From the NCBI RefSeq assembly GCF_900111565.1, contig NZ_FOIK01000001.1:558001-622000 (forward strand): a stretch of DNA of 64,000 nucleotides. Reading direction: 5' to 3'. The position numbers and the translations under genes are program-made. Below are positions 16,407 to 25,448 of the stretch, one piece after another (positions within the stretch are counted from its first letter, which is position 1; every line of letters begins with the position of its first letter). The stretch is from Paenibacillus sp. NFR01 (GTDB lineage: Bacteria > Bacillota > Bacilli > Paenibacillales > Paenibacillaceae). The notes beneath the pieces were generated by a model, which was given only the letters and a program-made list of their open reading frames with translations, did no database searches and was not told where the DNA came from.

Positions 16407-19400
16407 GTGCTGAAGAAATTTCAGAGTCAACGCGTGAAAAAGATGTCGTTAAGTGCGGTTGTCCTTGCTGCGGCATTAGGCGTTTTTTGGTTTGCCCGTC
16501 CTGCTTACGCTTATGACTTATCAAGCAGCAATTTTCAGGTAAGCACAGGCTCGAACGGCGACATTACCAGCCTGAAGCTGGCCGGGGACAACTATCCGAC
16601 CAATTACGTGATGAACGCAACCAACGCTCCCAACCAGAATACGGCCGACCATCAGTGGCTCGGTGAGCTGATGTTTACGTACCGGCTGAATAACGGTGCC
16701 TGGACCAAAGCGTGGACCAGCAAATCAGCGGATGCCCGGACCCAGAGCCAGACGGGAAATACGGTAAATGTCGTCTATCAAAATTCGGCTAACACCGAAG
16801 GTATACGCAATTTTCGGGTCAATGAAAGCTATTCTCTTGTAAGCGATTACTTGCTCTGGCAAATTCAGGTGACCAATACAAGCACGCAGACGCTGGAGAT
16901 CGGCGATTTCGGCCTCCCGCTTCCGTTCAACGAATTCTGGACCGGCGGCGGCAATGAGCAGATCTATGAGACGCGGGTCGTTACACAATCCTTCATCGGC
17001 AATAACAGTTCATATGTCACCGTACAGCGTCCAAGCGGAATCGGACCGTCGCTCCTGCTCGTTCCCGACAGCACGACCGGTGCAGGATTCGAATACATGG
17101 ACAACTGGCGCATCCAGGACCATGCCGGCAGTAAATGGGCGGGAGACCAAGGGGGCTGGGTCGAAGGACTCTCGGTCTACTATATCCACTCCAATGTCAT
17201 TAAAAGCACCGGCAGAGGGTATTTGAACAACACCAGCCTGACGCTGGCGCCGGGCGCGAGCAAAACCTATTCGTTCAAGTTCTTCAAATCCGCCAGCGAG
17301 CAAGCGACGAAGGACCGGCTTTATTCCGAAGGAATGATCGACACGACCGTTGTGCCGGGCATGATTGTTCCGACCGACCAGACCGCGAAATTCGACCTGC
17401 GGACATCCAAGACGATCACTTCGGTCACGGCGCAATATCCATCCGAAACGACAGTGACTTCCCTGGGCACGACTTCCGGAGACCATAAGCTGTACTCGCT
17501 GAAAATGAGCCATCTCGGCCCGAATAATATCACCGTGAACTACGGTTCCGGCGAGACGACGACCCTGCAGTTCTACGCCATTGAACCGGTGGCGAATGCG
17601 CTTCAGCGGCATGCCACGTTCATGGTTAACAACCAGCAATGGAATGTGCCGGGCGATATCCGGGATAAAGTGTTCGACGACTGGATGATGCAGACCAAAG
17701 CGAAACGGAACAATTTTGCCGGGTACTGGGGCTGGGGCGACGACTGGGGTTACACCCATGCGCAATTCCTGGCCGAGAAAAATGTCCAGAATCCGGTCGC
17801 TTCGGAAATCACTGCACTCGACCAGTATTTGAAAGTCGCAATTTGGGGCAATCTGATGGCCGATCATCATACCGATTATCTGGTGCCGGATTTCCTGATG
17901 GCTGCGCCGAATACGACGCCGACTTACCGGGGCTACGCGTATCCGCATATTTACAATACGTACTTCAGCATGTACAAAATATCCAAGCTATACCCGGGCC
18001 TGATCGCGTACACCGAAACGAGCAATACCTATCTGATGAGGGCTTACAACATTATGAAAGCGCTCTATGACGGACCGGTCGCCTATAACTGGAATACCGG
18101 CCTCATGGGAGAGGTCACCACGCCGGATATCATCAAAGCTCTGCAAACCGAAGGCTACACGGCGCAGGCCAACGATCTGATCTCTAAAATGAACACCAAA
18201 TATAACAATTTCGCTGCCACGACCTATCCGTACGGCTCGGAATACAACTACGACAATACCGGCGAGGAAGCCGTTTATATGCTGGCCAAGATGAACAACA
18301 ACAACACGATCAAGAGTAAAATCAACACCAAAACCCGTGCGGTGCGCGGAAAAATGCCGGTCTGGTATTTCTACTCCGATCCGGTGACCATCAACGGCGA
18401 GCCATGGTGGCAATTCCAGTACACGGCTGCGCTGGCCGGAACGGCCATGGATGACTGGGTACGCAACAATTCGGCGACGCCGGAAGTGGAACAGCGCTTG
18501 AGCTACGCGGCCAAATTGGCGAACCTGAGCGCCATCAACTCCGGGCAAATCAGTTCCGACGCGGCGAATATCGGAGCCGTCTCCTGGACCTATCAGGCGA
18601 TGAAGGGCAACAACGGCGCACTCGGTCTGGACGGAGGACCGCTGTTCAACGGGTGGCGGGGCATGTCCGGGGAAGCCGATCTGGGACTGTTCGGCGCCAT
18701 CAAGCTGCTGAGCTCCGACGTAGCCGTTGACCCGATCTTCGGCCTTTACGGCTATGGCTGCGAGGTCACCGACAGCGGTGGCAACTATGTCGTCGTTCCG
18801 AAAGACGGGGTGTTCCAGCGGCTGAACCTCATCACGGAAAAATGGGGCATGACGCTGGAGCGCGACCGCTATACCCAAGCTACGGTTGCCAAGGCGAAGA
18901 ACGGCGTGAGCTTTACCCTTAGCAATGCGACGCCGGGAACCGCCCACACCACCAAAGTGTCCTTCACGGGTCTGGTTGCAGGAACTTATAATGTGACTGT
19001 CAATAATGTCGCATCCGGCAGCTTTACGGCAGTGAGCGGCCAGACGGCGACCGCATCGCTGAACATCGGCACCAGTGCCAGCTATACCGTGTCGATCCAG
19101 CCGGGAAACCCTGTTCCGGTACCGAGCGTCATCGTGAACTATAACATGAACCAAACCTCCGGTACGACGGTCACCGATTCCTCTGGCGCGGCTAACCATG
19201 CGGTGCTCAGCGGAACAACGAGCTGGACCACAGGCCGCACAGGCGCCGGCAATGCGCTTACTTTAAGCGGCAGCAATGGTTATGCGACCTTGCCTACGGG
19301 AGTCGTCAGCTCACTGAACGACTTCACGATTTCGGCATGGGTACGCATTACGTCAAACAGCGATTGGGCGCGAATTTTCGATTTCGGCTCCGGCACCGGA

Positions 19401-19943
19401 AGCTATATGTTTCTGGCGCCGCAGTCCGGCGGGGGCGGCGGCATGCGCTTTGCGATTACGGGCAGCGGCAACGGCTCGGAGCAGCAGCTGACGGCGAGCA
19501 GCCCGCTGACCGTCGGGCAATGGAAGCATGTCGCGGTAACGCTGTCCGGCACGACAGGCCGCCTGTATGTCGACGGCGTTCAGGTTGCGGTCAATACGAA
19601 CATGACGCTGAAGCCTTCCAGTCTTGGCGCGACCACCCAGAATTACATCGGAAAATCGCAGTTCAACGATCCTTACCTGAACGGAGCGGTGGATGACTTC
19701 ATCATTTACAGCCGCGCGCTCAGCGCAGCGGAAATCTCCTCCTTGTTCGGAGGGGCGACGATCCAAAGCCTCACAGGTGAGAAAGCGACGGATTTGCTGC
19801 AATCCGAGGATCCGTCTGCAACGCCTAGCGGGGAGCCATCCGTGAAGCCAACGGAAGAACCGGCAGCCGAGCCTGCAGCTGGGCCGTCCGCTGAGCCCGG
19901 GCTTCCGGCAGATGTTGCACCTGCCCTGCCAGATAAGGTTTAA
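16407..19943 (+). CDS. Large secreted LamG-domain protein, putative glycan-active enzyme (DUF5695-like)
   Basis: A secreted protein of 1178 residues. The signal peptide ends at AYA|Y near residue 36. Residues about 40-300 look like a beta-sandwich domain. A region rich in Trp, Tyr and helices follows (about 400-850, with WGWGDDWGYTHAQF and WWQFQYTAAL), suggesting an alpha/alpha-barrel-like catalytic domain. A LamG/concanavalin-like module occupies about 910-1125, and a Pro-Glu-Ala-rich tail ends the protein without an LPXTG motif. The overall organisation resembles DUF5695-type proteins, whose activity I do not know. The GTG start has AAGGAGGT upstream. Operator D and the neighbours suggest it attacks the polymer whose fragments the locus imports. 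No catalytic residues can be assigned. Confidence 0.65.
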   Translation: MLKKFQSQRVKKMSLSAVVLAAALGVFWFARPAYAYDLSSSNFQVSTGSNGDITSLKLAGDNYPTNYVMNATNAPNQNTADHQWLGELMFTYRLNNGAWTKAWTSKSADARTQSQTGNTVNVVYQNSANTEGIRNFRVNESYSLVSDYLLWQIQVTNTSTQTLEIGDFGLPLPFNEFWTGGGNEQIYETRVVTQSFIGNNSSYVTVQRPSGIGPSLLLVPDSTTGAGFEYMDNWRIQDHAGSKWAGDQGGWVEGLSVYYIHSNVIKSTGRGYLNNTSLTLAPGASKTYSFKFFKSASEQATKDRLYSEGMIDTTVVPGMIVPTDQTAKFDLRTSKTITSVTAQYPSETTVTSLGTTSGDHKLYSLKMSHLGPNNITVNYGSGETTTLQFYAIEPVANALQRHATFMVNNQQWNVPGDIRDKVFDDWMMQTKAKRNNFAGYWGWGDDWGYTHAQFLAEKNVQNPVASEITALDQYLKVAIWGNLMADHHTDYLVPDFLMAAPNTTPTYRGYAYPHIYNTYFSMYKISKLYPGLIAYTETSNTYLMRAYNIMKALYDGPVAYNWNTGLMGEVTTPDIIKALQTEGYTAQANDLISKMNTKYNNFAATTYPYGSEYNYDNTGEEAVYMLAKMNNNNTIKSKINTKTRAVRGKMPVWYFYSDPVTINGEPWWQFQYTAALAGTAMDDWVRNNSATPEVEQRLSYAAKLANLSAINSGQISSDAANIGAVSWTYQAMKGNNGALGLDGGPLFNGWRGMSGEADLGLFGAIKLLSSDVAVDPIFGLYGYGCEVTDSGGNYVVVPKDGVFQRLNLITEKWGMTLERDRYTQATVAKAKNGVSFTLSNATPGTAHTTKVSFTGLVAGTYNVTVNNVASGSFTAVSGQTATASLNIGTSASYTVSIQPGNPVPVPSVIVNYNMNQTSGTTVTDSSGAANHAVLSGTTSWTTGRTGAGNALTLSGSNGYATLPTGVVSSLNDFTISAWVRITSNSDWARIFDFGSGTGSYMFLAPQSGGGGGMRFAITGSGNGSEQQLTASSPLTVGQWKHVAVTLSGTTGRLYVDGVQVAVNTNMTLKPSSLGATTQNYIGKSQFNDPYLNGAVDDFIIYSRALSAAEISSLFGGATIQSLTGEKATDLLQSEDPSATPSGEPSVKPTEEPAAEPAAGPSAEPGLPADVAPALPDKV

Positions 19944-19954
19944 TGCTGACTGCA

Positions 19955-19989
19955 GTCCCGGTGATCCTTGCGATCGCCGGGATTTTTTT
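19955..19989 (+). terminator. Rho-independent terminator
   Basis: TCCCGGTGATC pairs with GATCGCCGGGA around CTTGC and runs into TTTTTTT. It ends the glycan locus. Confidence 0.85.
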
Positions 19990-20144
19990 CGGCCTAGCCG
20001 GCTGATATATAAAAATTGAAGGGAAATAACAAGGGGCGTCGAATATGTAGCAGTGAATATAACCACTGATTTTACACCTCTTTAACATGCTTCATATGAT
20101 CGCGTGATATAACAATATCAACTGACGATAGAGGAGAAGATGGG

Positions 20145-21398
20145 ATGAAGCTTAGTAAAGAGGAGAAATCGTGGATTCTGTACGACTGCGGCAATTCAGC
20201 GTATTCGATGGCGGTCACGACGGCGCTGCTGCCGATTATATTCGGCATGTTCGACAATGTCAGCAGCATGGATTTAGGGTACTTCAACTCGATTGCCAGC
20301 ATCCTGGTAGCGGTGATGAGCCCGATTCTCGGGACGATTGCGGATTACAAGGATAAGAAAAAGCGCTTCTTTATTTTTTTCGCGGCTCTCGGAATTATGG
20401 CTACCGCTTCGCTGGCGTTTGTATCACCGGCAAGCGGGGAGTGGCAGCTTCTGGTGCTGTTCTACATCTTGTCGGCCATCGGCTTTGCCGGGGCCAACAT
20501 CTTTTATGACTCGTTCATTGTGGATGTCACGCAAGACGAGCGGATGGACAAGGTATCGACGAGAGGTTTTGCGTTCGGATACATATTCAGCGTCATTCCA
20601 TTCGGCATCAGCCTTGCCCTCATTTACGTGCTGGGCATGGACAAGGCGATCGGGTACCAGATCGGATTTCTCATTACGGCGCTGTGGTGGGGCTTGCTTA
20701 CCGTGCCGCTCCTCCGCGACGTCAAACAGCGGCATTATGTCGAGCCGGACCCCCGGCCGGTCGCGAACAGCTTCCGCAGACTCGGGGCGACCTTCGCGAA
20801 TATCCGGCAGCACCGGGTCGTGTTTATCTTTTTGCTGGCGTATTTCTTCTATATTGACGGCGTCGATACGATTATCAAAATGGTTGTACCTTACGCGACC
20901 TCGGTATTGGGCGGAGAGGATCTGGACACCTTCACGCTGCTCGGCATTTTGCTCATAATCCAGATCATTGCGTTTCCGTGCGCCATCCTTTACGGCAACC
21001 TGGCCAAAAAATATTCGGCACGCAAGATGATTATCTTCGGCATTTTTACATACATCTTTTCCTGCGTGGCGGCATTCTTTATTACGTCCGTTTGGCATAT
21101 TTTTATTCTTGGCGCGCTGATCGGCTCGGCGCAGGGCGGCATTCAGGCGCTCAGCCGTTCCTATTTCGCCAAGATCATCCCCAAGGATAATTCCAATGAA
21201 TTTTTCGGCTTTTACAATATTTTCGGCAAATTCGCGGCCATTCTCGGTCCGGCTCTGATGTCGCTGGCCACGACGCTGACAGGGGACGCAAGCTACAGCA
21301 TCCTGGCCATCATTCCGCTGTTTCTAATCGGCTTCTTTGTATTTATTACATTACCTGAGGGGAATTCACATGGCGCAAGCAACCGTACACGCACCTAA
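20145..21398 (+). CDS. UMF1-family MFS transporter (YxiO/Atg22-like)
   Basis: A 12-helix major facilitator protein of 417 residues. The opening YDCGNSAYSMAVTTALLPI is the hallmark of the UMF1 family, related to fungal Atg22 vacuolar effluxers and Bacillus YxiO. Other MFS features include GTIADYKDKKKRFF in the loop 2-3 region. The ATG has GAGGAG upstream. Its 3' end overlaps the phosphodiesterase gene by 29 bases, so the two are probably an operon. The substrate is unknown; amino acids are a possibility from the Atg22 relationship. Confidence 0.85.
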   Translation: MKLSKEEKSWILYDCGNSAYSMAVTTALLPIIFGMFDNVSSMDLGYFNSIASILVAVMSPILGTIADYKDKKKRFFIFFAALGIMATASLAFVSPASGEWQLLVLFYILSAIGFAGANIFYDSFIVDVTQDERMDKVSTRGFAFGYIFSVIPFGISLALIYVLGMDKAIGYQIGFLITALWWGLLTVPLLRDVKQRHYVEPDPRPVANSFRRLGATFANIRQHRVVFIFLLAYFFYIDGVDTIIKMVVPYATSVLGGEDLDTFTLLGILLIIQIIAFPCAILYGNLAKKYSARKMIIFGIFTYIFSCVAAFFITSVWHIFILGALIGSAQGGIQALSRSYFAKIIPKDNSNEFFGFYNIFGKFAAILGPALMSLATTLTGDASYSILAIIPLFLIGFFVFITLPEGNSHGASNRTRT

Positions 21399-22677
21399 AG
21401 CCAAGCATTTGATCGTTATTTCTTACGATGCATTCTCGGAAGATAACTGGGAGACGGCCAGCCGGCTCCCCCATTTCGCGAAGCTGATGAAACGCGGTGC
21501 CTACAGCAACCGCCTTAAGAGCGTTTATCCCACGCTTACCTATGTCGTACATACCACAACAGCGACCGGCGTCTATCCGGAAAAACATGGCATCCATCAC
21601 AATAACCCGCTGCAGCCGTTTGTAAAGGAGGAGGACCAGCGCTGGTTCTGGTTCCGCAAAGCGATCAAAGCACCGACGATTTACGACGCTGCGCGGGCGC
21701 ATGGCCTGAGCACTGCCGGCCTCTTGTGGCCGGTCTCCGGCAAGTCCTCGATTCGATATAACCTTCCGGAGATCCGGGCGCTCAAGGGGGAGAATCAGGC
21801 ACTGAAGGTGCTGCGCAGCGGGAGCCCGCTGTACTGCATCCGGATGGAGCTGAAGCACGGACGTATCCGGAAAGGCATCGCTCAGCCGTATCTGGATGAT
21901 TTTTCGACGAAATGCGCCGTGGATACAATCAAACGCAAGAAACCTAATCTGCTTATGATGCATCTGATTGACCTCGACGATGCCAAGCATATGTACGGTA
22001 CCGACAGCGATGAAGTGCAGCAGGTGATCCTGCGGATGGACCATCGGCTCGGCGAAATCATGCAGGCGGTGGAGGAGGCCGGGATTCAGGACGAAACGGT
22101 CATTATGGTGCTCGGCGATCACGGCCAATTCAACGTCCGGTACAAGGTACATCTGAACAATTTGCTGCAGGCAAAGGGACTCATTTATGAAGAGAACGGC
22201 AAGATGAAGTGGCGGGCGTACTTCCAATGCGGCGGCGGTTCGGCGTATCTGCATATCCGGCCGGGCGATGAGGAAGCGGAGCGGCAGGCTTTGGCGGTGA
22301 TCGAAGAGGAGCTGCAGGATGAGGGGTCCATGGGCATCGAAAGCGTGTATACGCGGGAAGTGCTGGATAGCCTTCATGCCAGTCCGGTCACGCGGATCAT
22401 GCTGGAAGCCAAACAAGGCTACTGCTTCGATGAAACTTTGGGAGAACGGCTGATTGTCGACCTTCAGGAACAGGGCATCCGTTATGCCACACATGGCTAT
22501 TCCCCCGAGAAAAGCGGCTACCGCTGCAACATCGTCATTGCCGGGAAGCCGATCAAACCGGATTATGCTTTCGGCGACCTGGAGATGGTCGATATTGCGC
22601 CGACAATGGCCCATATTCTGGGCATTGATTTCGGGCATGCGGACGGCAGGGTGATCGAAGAGATTTTTAAGGAATAG
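21370..22677 (+). CDS. Alkaline-phosphatase-superfamily phosphodiesterase (nucleotide pyrophosphatase type)
   Basis: A 435-residue protein of the type I phosphodiesterase/nucleotide pyrophosphatase family. The metal-binding and nucleophile pattern is present in order: SYDAF (Asp), YPTLTYVVHTT (Thr nucleophile region), LIDLDDAKH (Asp and His), GDHGQF (Asp-His) and THGYSP (His). These residues hold two zinc ions in the superfamily. No signal peptide is visible, so it is likely cytoplasmic. The ATG at 21370 lies inside the MFS gene and has TGAGGGG before it; translation is probably coupled. The substrate could be a nucleotide or phospholipid headgroup and cannot be decided from sequence. Confidence 0.85.
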   Translation: MAQATVHAPKAKHLIVISYDAFSEDNWETASRLPHFAKLMKRGAYSNRLKSVYPTLTYVVHTTTATGVYPEKHGIHHNNPLQPFVKEEDQRWFWFRKAIKAPTIYDAARAHGLSTAGLLWPVSGKSSIRYNLPEIRALKGENQALKVLRSGSPLYCIRMELKHGRIRKGIAQPYLDDFSTKCAVDTIKRKKPNLLMMHLIDLDDAKHMYGTDSDEVQQVILRMDHRLGEIMQAVEEAGIQDETVIMVLGDHGQFNVRYKVHLNNLLQAKGLIYEENGKMKWRAYFQCGGGSAYLHIRPGDEEAERQALAVIEEELQDEGSMGIESVYTREVLDSLHASPVTRIMLEAKQGYCFDETLGERLIVDLQEQGIRYATHGYSPEKSGYRCNIVIAGKPIKPDYAFGDLEMVDIAPTMAHILGIDFGHADGRVIEEIFKE

Positions 22678-22741
22678 GCGAAAAATAGAGAGAGATATCC
22701 GTTTTGCGGAGCAGAGGTTGCTTTATTTTTGAAAGCAGAGT

Positions 22742-22778
22742 ATATTTGATTAGTCAAATATTGATGGGTCAAATATAT
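22742..22778. promoter_or_regulatory. Two tandem palindromes before the monooxygenase gene
   Basis: ATATTTGA-TTAG-TCAAATAT is a perfect inverted repeat at 22742-22761. A second, weaker copy (TATTGA-tggg-TCAAATA) overlaps it downstream. The ribosome site follows at about 22781. This looks like a repressor operator. No regulator gene adjoins it. Confidence 0.55.
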
Positions 22779-22794
22779 TCGAGGAGGCTATAGC

Positions 22795-23088
22795 ATGATT
22801 ATTATTCATGCAACAATGCGCATTAAACCGGAACAGGAGGCGGCCTTCCTGGAAGAAGCAACCGTTCTGGTGGCATCCACACGTAAGGAAGAGGGCAATA
22901 TTAGCTACGAACTGCTGAAATCGACCGAGCAGGAGCAGGTCTATACCATGGTTGAACTGTGGAAAGACCTTGAAGCTACCGGGCTGCATAACGCTAGCGA
23001 ACATTTTACGGCCTTCAAACAAAAGGCTGCAGAGTTCCTGGCTGCCCCAATGGACCTGAAGGTGTTTAACGGAGAAGCGTTGCAATAA
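22795..23088 (+). CDS. Putative quinol monooxygenase (ABM domain)
   Basis: A 97-residue single-domain protein of the antibiotic-biosynthesis-monooxygenase (ABM) dimeric alpha/beta-barrel fold, close to YgiN-type quinol monooxygenases. The pattern EEGNISYELLKSTE and VELWKDLEA...HNASEHF, with a conserved histidine, is typical. Such proteins oxidise quinols or help with oxidative or electrophile stress. The ATG has GAGGAGG upstream. It is monocistronic between a palindrome-bearing promoter and a bidirectional terminator, which fits an inducible detoxification gene. Confidence 0.85.
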   Translation: MIIIHATMRIKPEQEAAFLEEATVLVASTRKEEGNISYELLKSTEQEQVYTMVELWKDLEATGLHNASEHFTAFKQKAAEFLAAPMDLKVFNGEALQ

Positions 23089-23097
23089 TATTGCTAT

Positions 23098-23132
23098 AAA
23101 AAGATCCCCCGGAAGGGGGATCTTTTTATTTA
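23098..23132. terminator. Bidirectional Rho-independent terminator
   Basis: AAAAAGATCCCCC pairs with GGGGGATCTTTTT around GGAA. A-rich and T-rich flanks allow it to serve both the monooxygenase gene and the convergent YhgE gene. Confidence 0.9.
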
Positions 23133-23158
23133 ATTGCGCCTATTCGCTTGCTGGTATA

Positions 23159-25330
23159 TCACTGTCCCGGATTCAGCCGTTCTTTCCGGTAGAGGTGTCT
23201 GAACGTAAGCAGCAGCAAGCCGATAAACACCGCCAGATAACCGGCAAGTATGCCGGCTTGCGCCCACAGATGACCATAGTTGGTACCGATGGAGATGACT
23301 TCCCGGAAACCGCGGATGGAGTAAGTCATCGGCAGGAGCGGATTCAGATAATGGAACACTTTCGGCGTCAGCACCAGCGGGAAGGTGCCTTCGCTGCTGG
23401 CTACCTGCATCAGCAGAACAAGGAAGCCGAGGAACTGCCCGCGCTGCCCGAACGCGGCGGTGAGCAGGAACAACAGCGTTGTGAAGGTCAAAGCGACGAT
23501 GATGCTGAACACGATAAAGCGCCAGATGCTTTGCACCTCAAGCTCGAAGCCGCGCAGCAGCACGATCGCCGAAACCATAGCGCTAAGGGAAGCAACCGCA
23601 ATGGCGACGCTGTATTTGCTGAAGAACCAGCTGTACGCCGAAACCGGCTTCATTGAAGGGGTTCGCACCGAAAAAGCGGTGGAGAACATCAGGGATGAAG
23701 CGAAGAACCCGATACTGATGATATACGGCGCCATGCCAAAACCGTATTTCGGTACCTTATGCTCGACATGTGCCACCAGATCGGTCGGTGCGGCAAACAT
23801 TTCATAGGTGGTTTCGTTTGCCTTCGAGACCTCCTTGGACTGGGCTGCACCTGCGCTTAACCCCTTGTGAAGATCAGAGATTCCCGTGGACAAGGTGCCG
23901 GTGCCGGCTTGAAGCTGCTGCACGCCGTTGGCCAATTGGCCCGCGCCCGACTGCAGGGCGGTACCGGCCTGGGTTAATTGGCCGATGGCATTGCCGAGCT
24001 CGGTGCCGCCGGATTTCAATTCCAGCAGGCCCGCGCTCAGCTGCTGGTTGCCGCTGGCGACTTTTTGGATGCCGGCCAGCAGCGTGCCGCTTCCGGCGGA
24101 CAGCTGCTTTGCACCTTCACTGGCTTCAGCAACCTTTTGTGCGTAGGCGGACAGACTGCCGCTCAAATCCTTGCTTCCGGAGACCAAGGCATCTGCGCCT
24201 TGCGCCAACTGCTTTTGCGATCCGGAAAGGGTGGACATGCTGGTCTCCAGTTTGGTGCCGCTTGCGGCTAATTGATCTATCTGCTTCGTTACTGCTTCTA
24301 ATTGACCGGCGAGCTCAACATTCCCGGCTGCTTTGGCCGCTACCGATTTGAGCAGCGTGTTGAGCTTCCGGTAGCCGTCATTGTAAGCGGTCAGCCCGCT
24401 GCTTAAATCCTGCAGCCCTTTCGCCGACTGCGTCAATCCGCTTTGCAGCTGAGTGGCGCCGCTTAGCACCTTCCCTCCGCCGCCCGCCAGCTTAGTACCG
24501 GCTGCAGATAATTCGCCTAAGCCTTCCTCCAGCGCTTTTGTGCCTTGCTGCGCGCTTTGGGCTCCCGACGCCAGCTGCTGAGTTCCGGCGCTTAACTGCG
24601 CGGCGCTGTCGCTGGCGGTGTTTAAGCCTTGAACCAATTGGACGGCTCCGTCATTCGTCGCCGTAACGCCTTTGCTAAACGCAAGCAAACCATTGTCCAG
24701 CTTTTGCAGATTGTCACCCAGCACCTTCATGCCGGCGGACAATTTCCCGGTGCCTTCATCCAGCTTCGCCGCGCCGTCGCTGGCTTTTAGGTAGCCTTCC
24801 GCCAGTGACTTCATATTGTCAAAGATCGTCCGGGAGTACTCTTTGCGGACGGCGTCGGCGATCTGCACCTCCAGCTTCGTTACCGCCGAGGTGGTAATCT
24901 GGGAAGCGGCGAAGTTGTTGGCCGGGTCCGTGTAGTAGTTCAGCTGCATTTTCTGCGGCTGGGTGCTCAGCAGGGAGGCGGCGTTGTGCGAAAAGTCGGC
25001 GGGAATATCGATGACCATAAATACTTTTCCATCCTCCAGGTCTTGCAGCGCCTGCTCCTTATTGTCCGCGAACTGCCAATTAAAGGACTCTTCGTTCTTC
25101 AGCTGATGAACGAAATTAGACCCGATTTGCAGCGAGACATCGCCGATGGCGGCACCTTGATCGTTGTTAACGACCGTAACGGGCAGCTGGCTGAGCTTCC
25201 CGTACGGGTCCCAAAAGGAACTCAGAAAAAATAAGTTGTACAGCATCGGAATACAGATAAGGACGATTAAGGTTATCGCGAGCATCCGCTGGGAAAAAAT
25301 CGTCTTCCATTCCTGTAAAAGCATCTTCAT
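23159..25330 (-). CDS. yhgE: YhgE/Pip-family membrane protein
   Basis: A 723-residue membrane protein of the YhgE/Pip (phage infection protein) family, related to ABC-2 permeases. One N-terminal helix (about 17-36) precedes a long extracellular region; about five helices fill the C-terminal third. The extracellular part (about 190-540) is built from heptad-like repeats such as QLSAGTQQLASGA and LQAGTGTLSTGI, a predicted elongated helical stalk. Lactococcal Pip is a phage receptor, and other members accompany type VII secretion or export hydrophobic compounds. No type VII genes are nearby. The gene is divergent from a LysR regulator that probably controls it. Confidence 0.88.
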   Translation of the reverse strand: MKMLLQEWKTIFSQRMLAITLIVLICIPMLYNLFFLSSFWDPYGKLSQLPVTVVNNDQGAAIGDVSLQIGSNFVHQLKNEESFNWQFADNKEQALQDLEDGKVFMVIDIPADFSHNAASLLSTQPQKMQLNYYTDPANNFAASQITTSAVTKLEVQIADAVRKEYSRTIFDNMKSLAEGYLKASDGAAKLDEGTGKLSAGMKVLGDNLQKLDNGLLAFSKGVTATNDGAVQLVQGLNTASDSAAQLSAGTQQLASGAQSAQQGTKALEEGLGELSAAGTKLAGGGGKVLSGATQLQSGLTQSAKGLQDLSSGLTAYNDGYRKLNTLLKSVAAKAAGNVELAGQLEAVTKQIDQLAASGTKLETSMSTLSGSQKQLAQGADALVSGSKDLSGSLSAYAQKVAEASEGAKQLSAGSGTLLAGIQKVASGNQQLSAGLLELKSGGTELGNAIGQLTQAGTALQSGAGQLANGVQQLQAGTGTLSTGISDLHKGLSAGAAQSKEVSKANETTYEMFAAPTDLVAHVEHKVPKYGFGMAPYIISIGFFASSLMFSTAFSVRTPSMKPVSAYSWFFSKYSVAIAVASLSAMVSAIVLLRGFELEVQSIWRFIVFSIIVALTFTTLLFLLTAAFGQRGQFLGFLVLLMQVASSEGTFPLVLTPKVFHYLNPLLPMTYSIRGFREVISIGTNYGHLWAQAGILAGYLAVFIGLLLLTFRHLYRKERLNPGQ

Positions 25331-25399
25331 GCAAACCCCTCCTGATGTTTCAGAAACTTTACAAGGCTTATTCTAGACGCTATGATTGATAATATCCAA

Positions 25400-25417
25400 T
25401 GCATAGTTTGGCATGCA
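25400..25417. promoter_or_regulatory. LysR-type palindrome between yhgE and lysR
   Basis: TGCAT and ATGCA arms flank eight bases in the 118-base divergent gap. LysR proteins bind interrupted palindromes of this kind. Confidence 0.45.
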
Positions 25418-25448
25418 CTTATTACATATAAGATATGAGAGGTGACCC

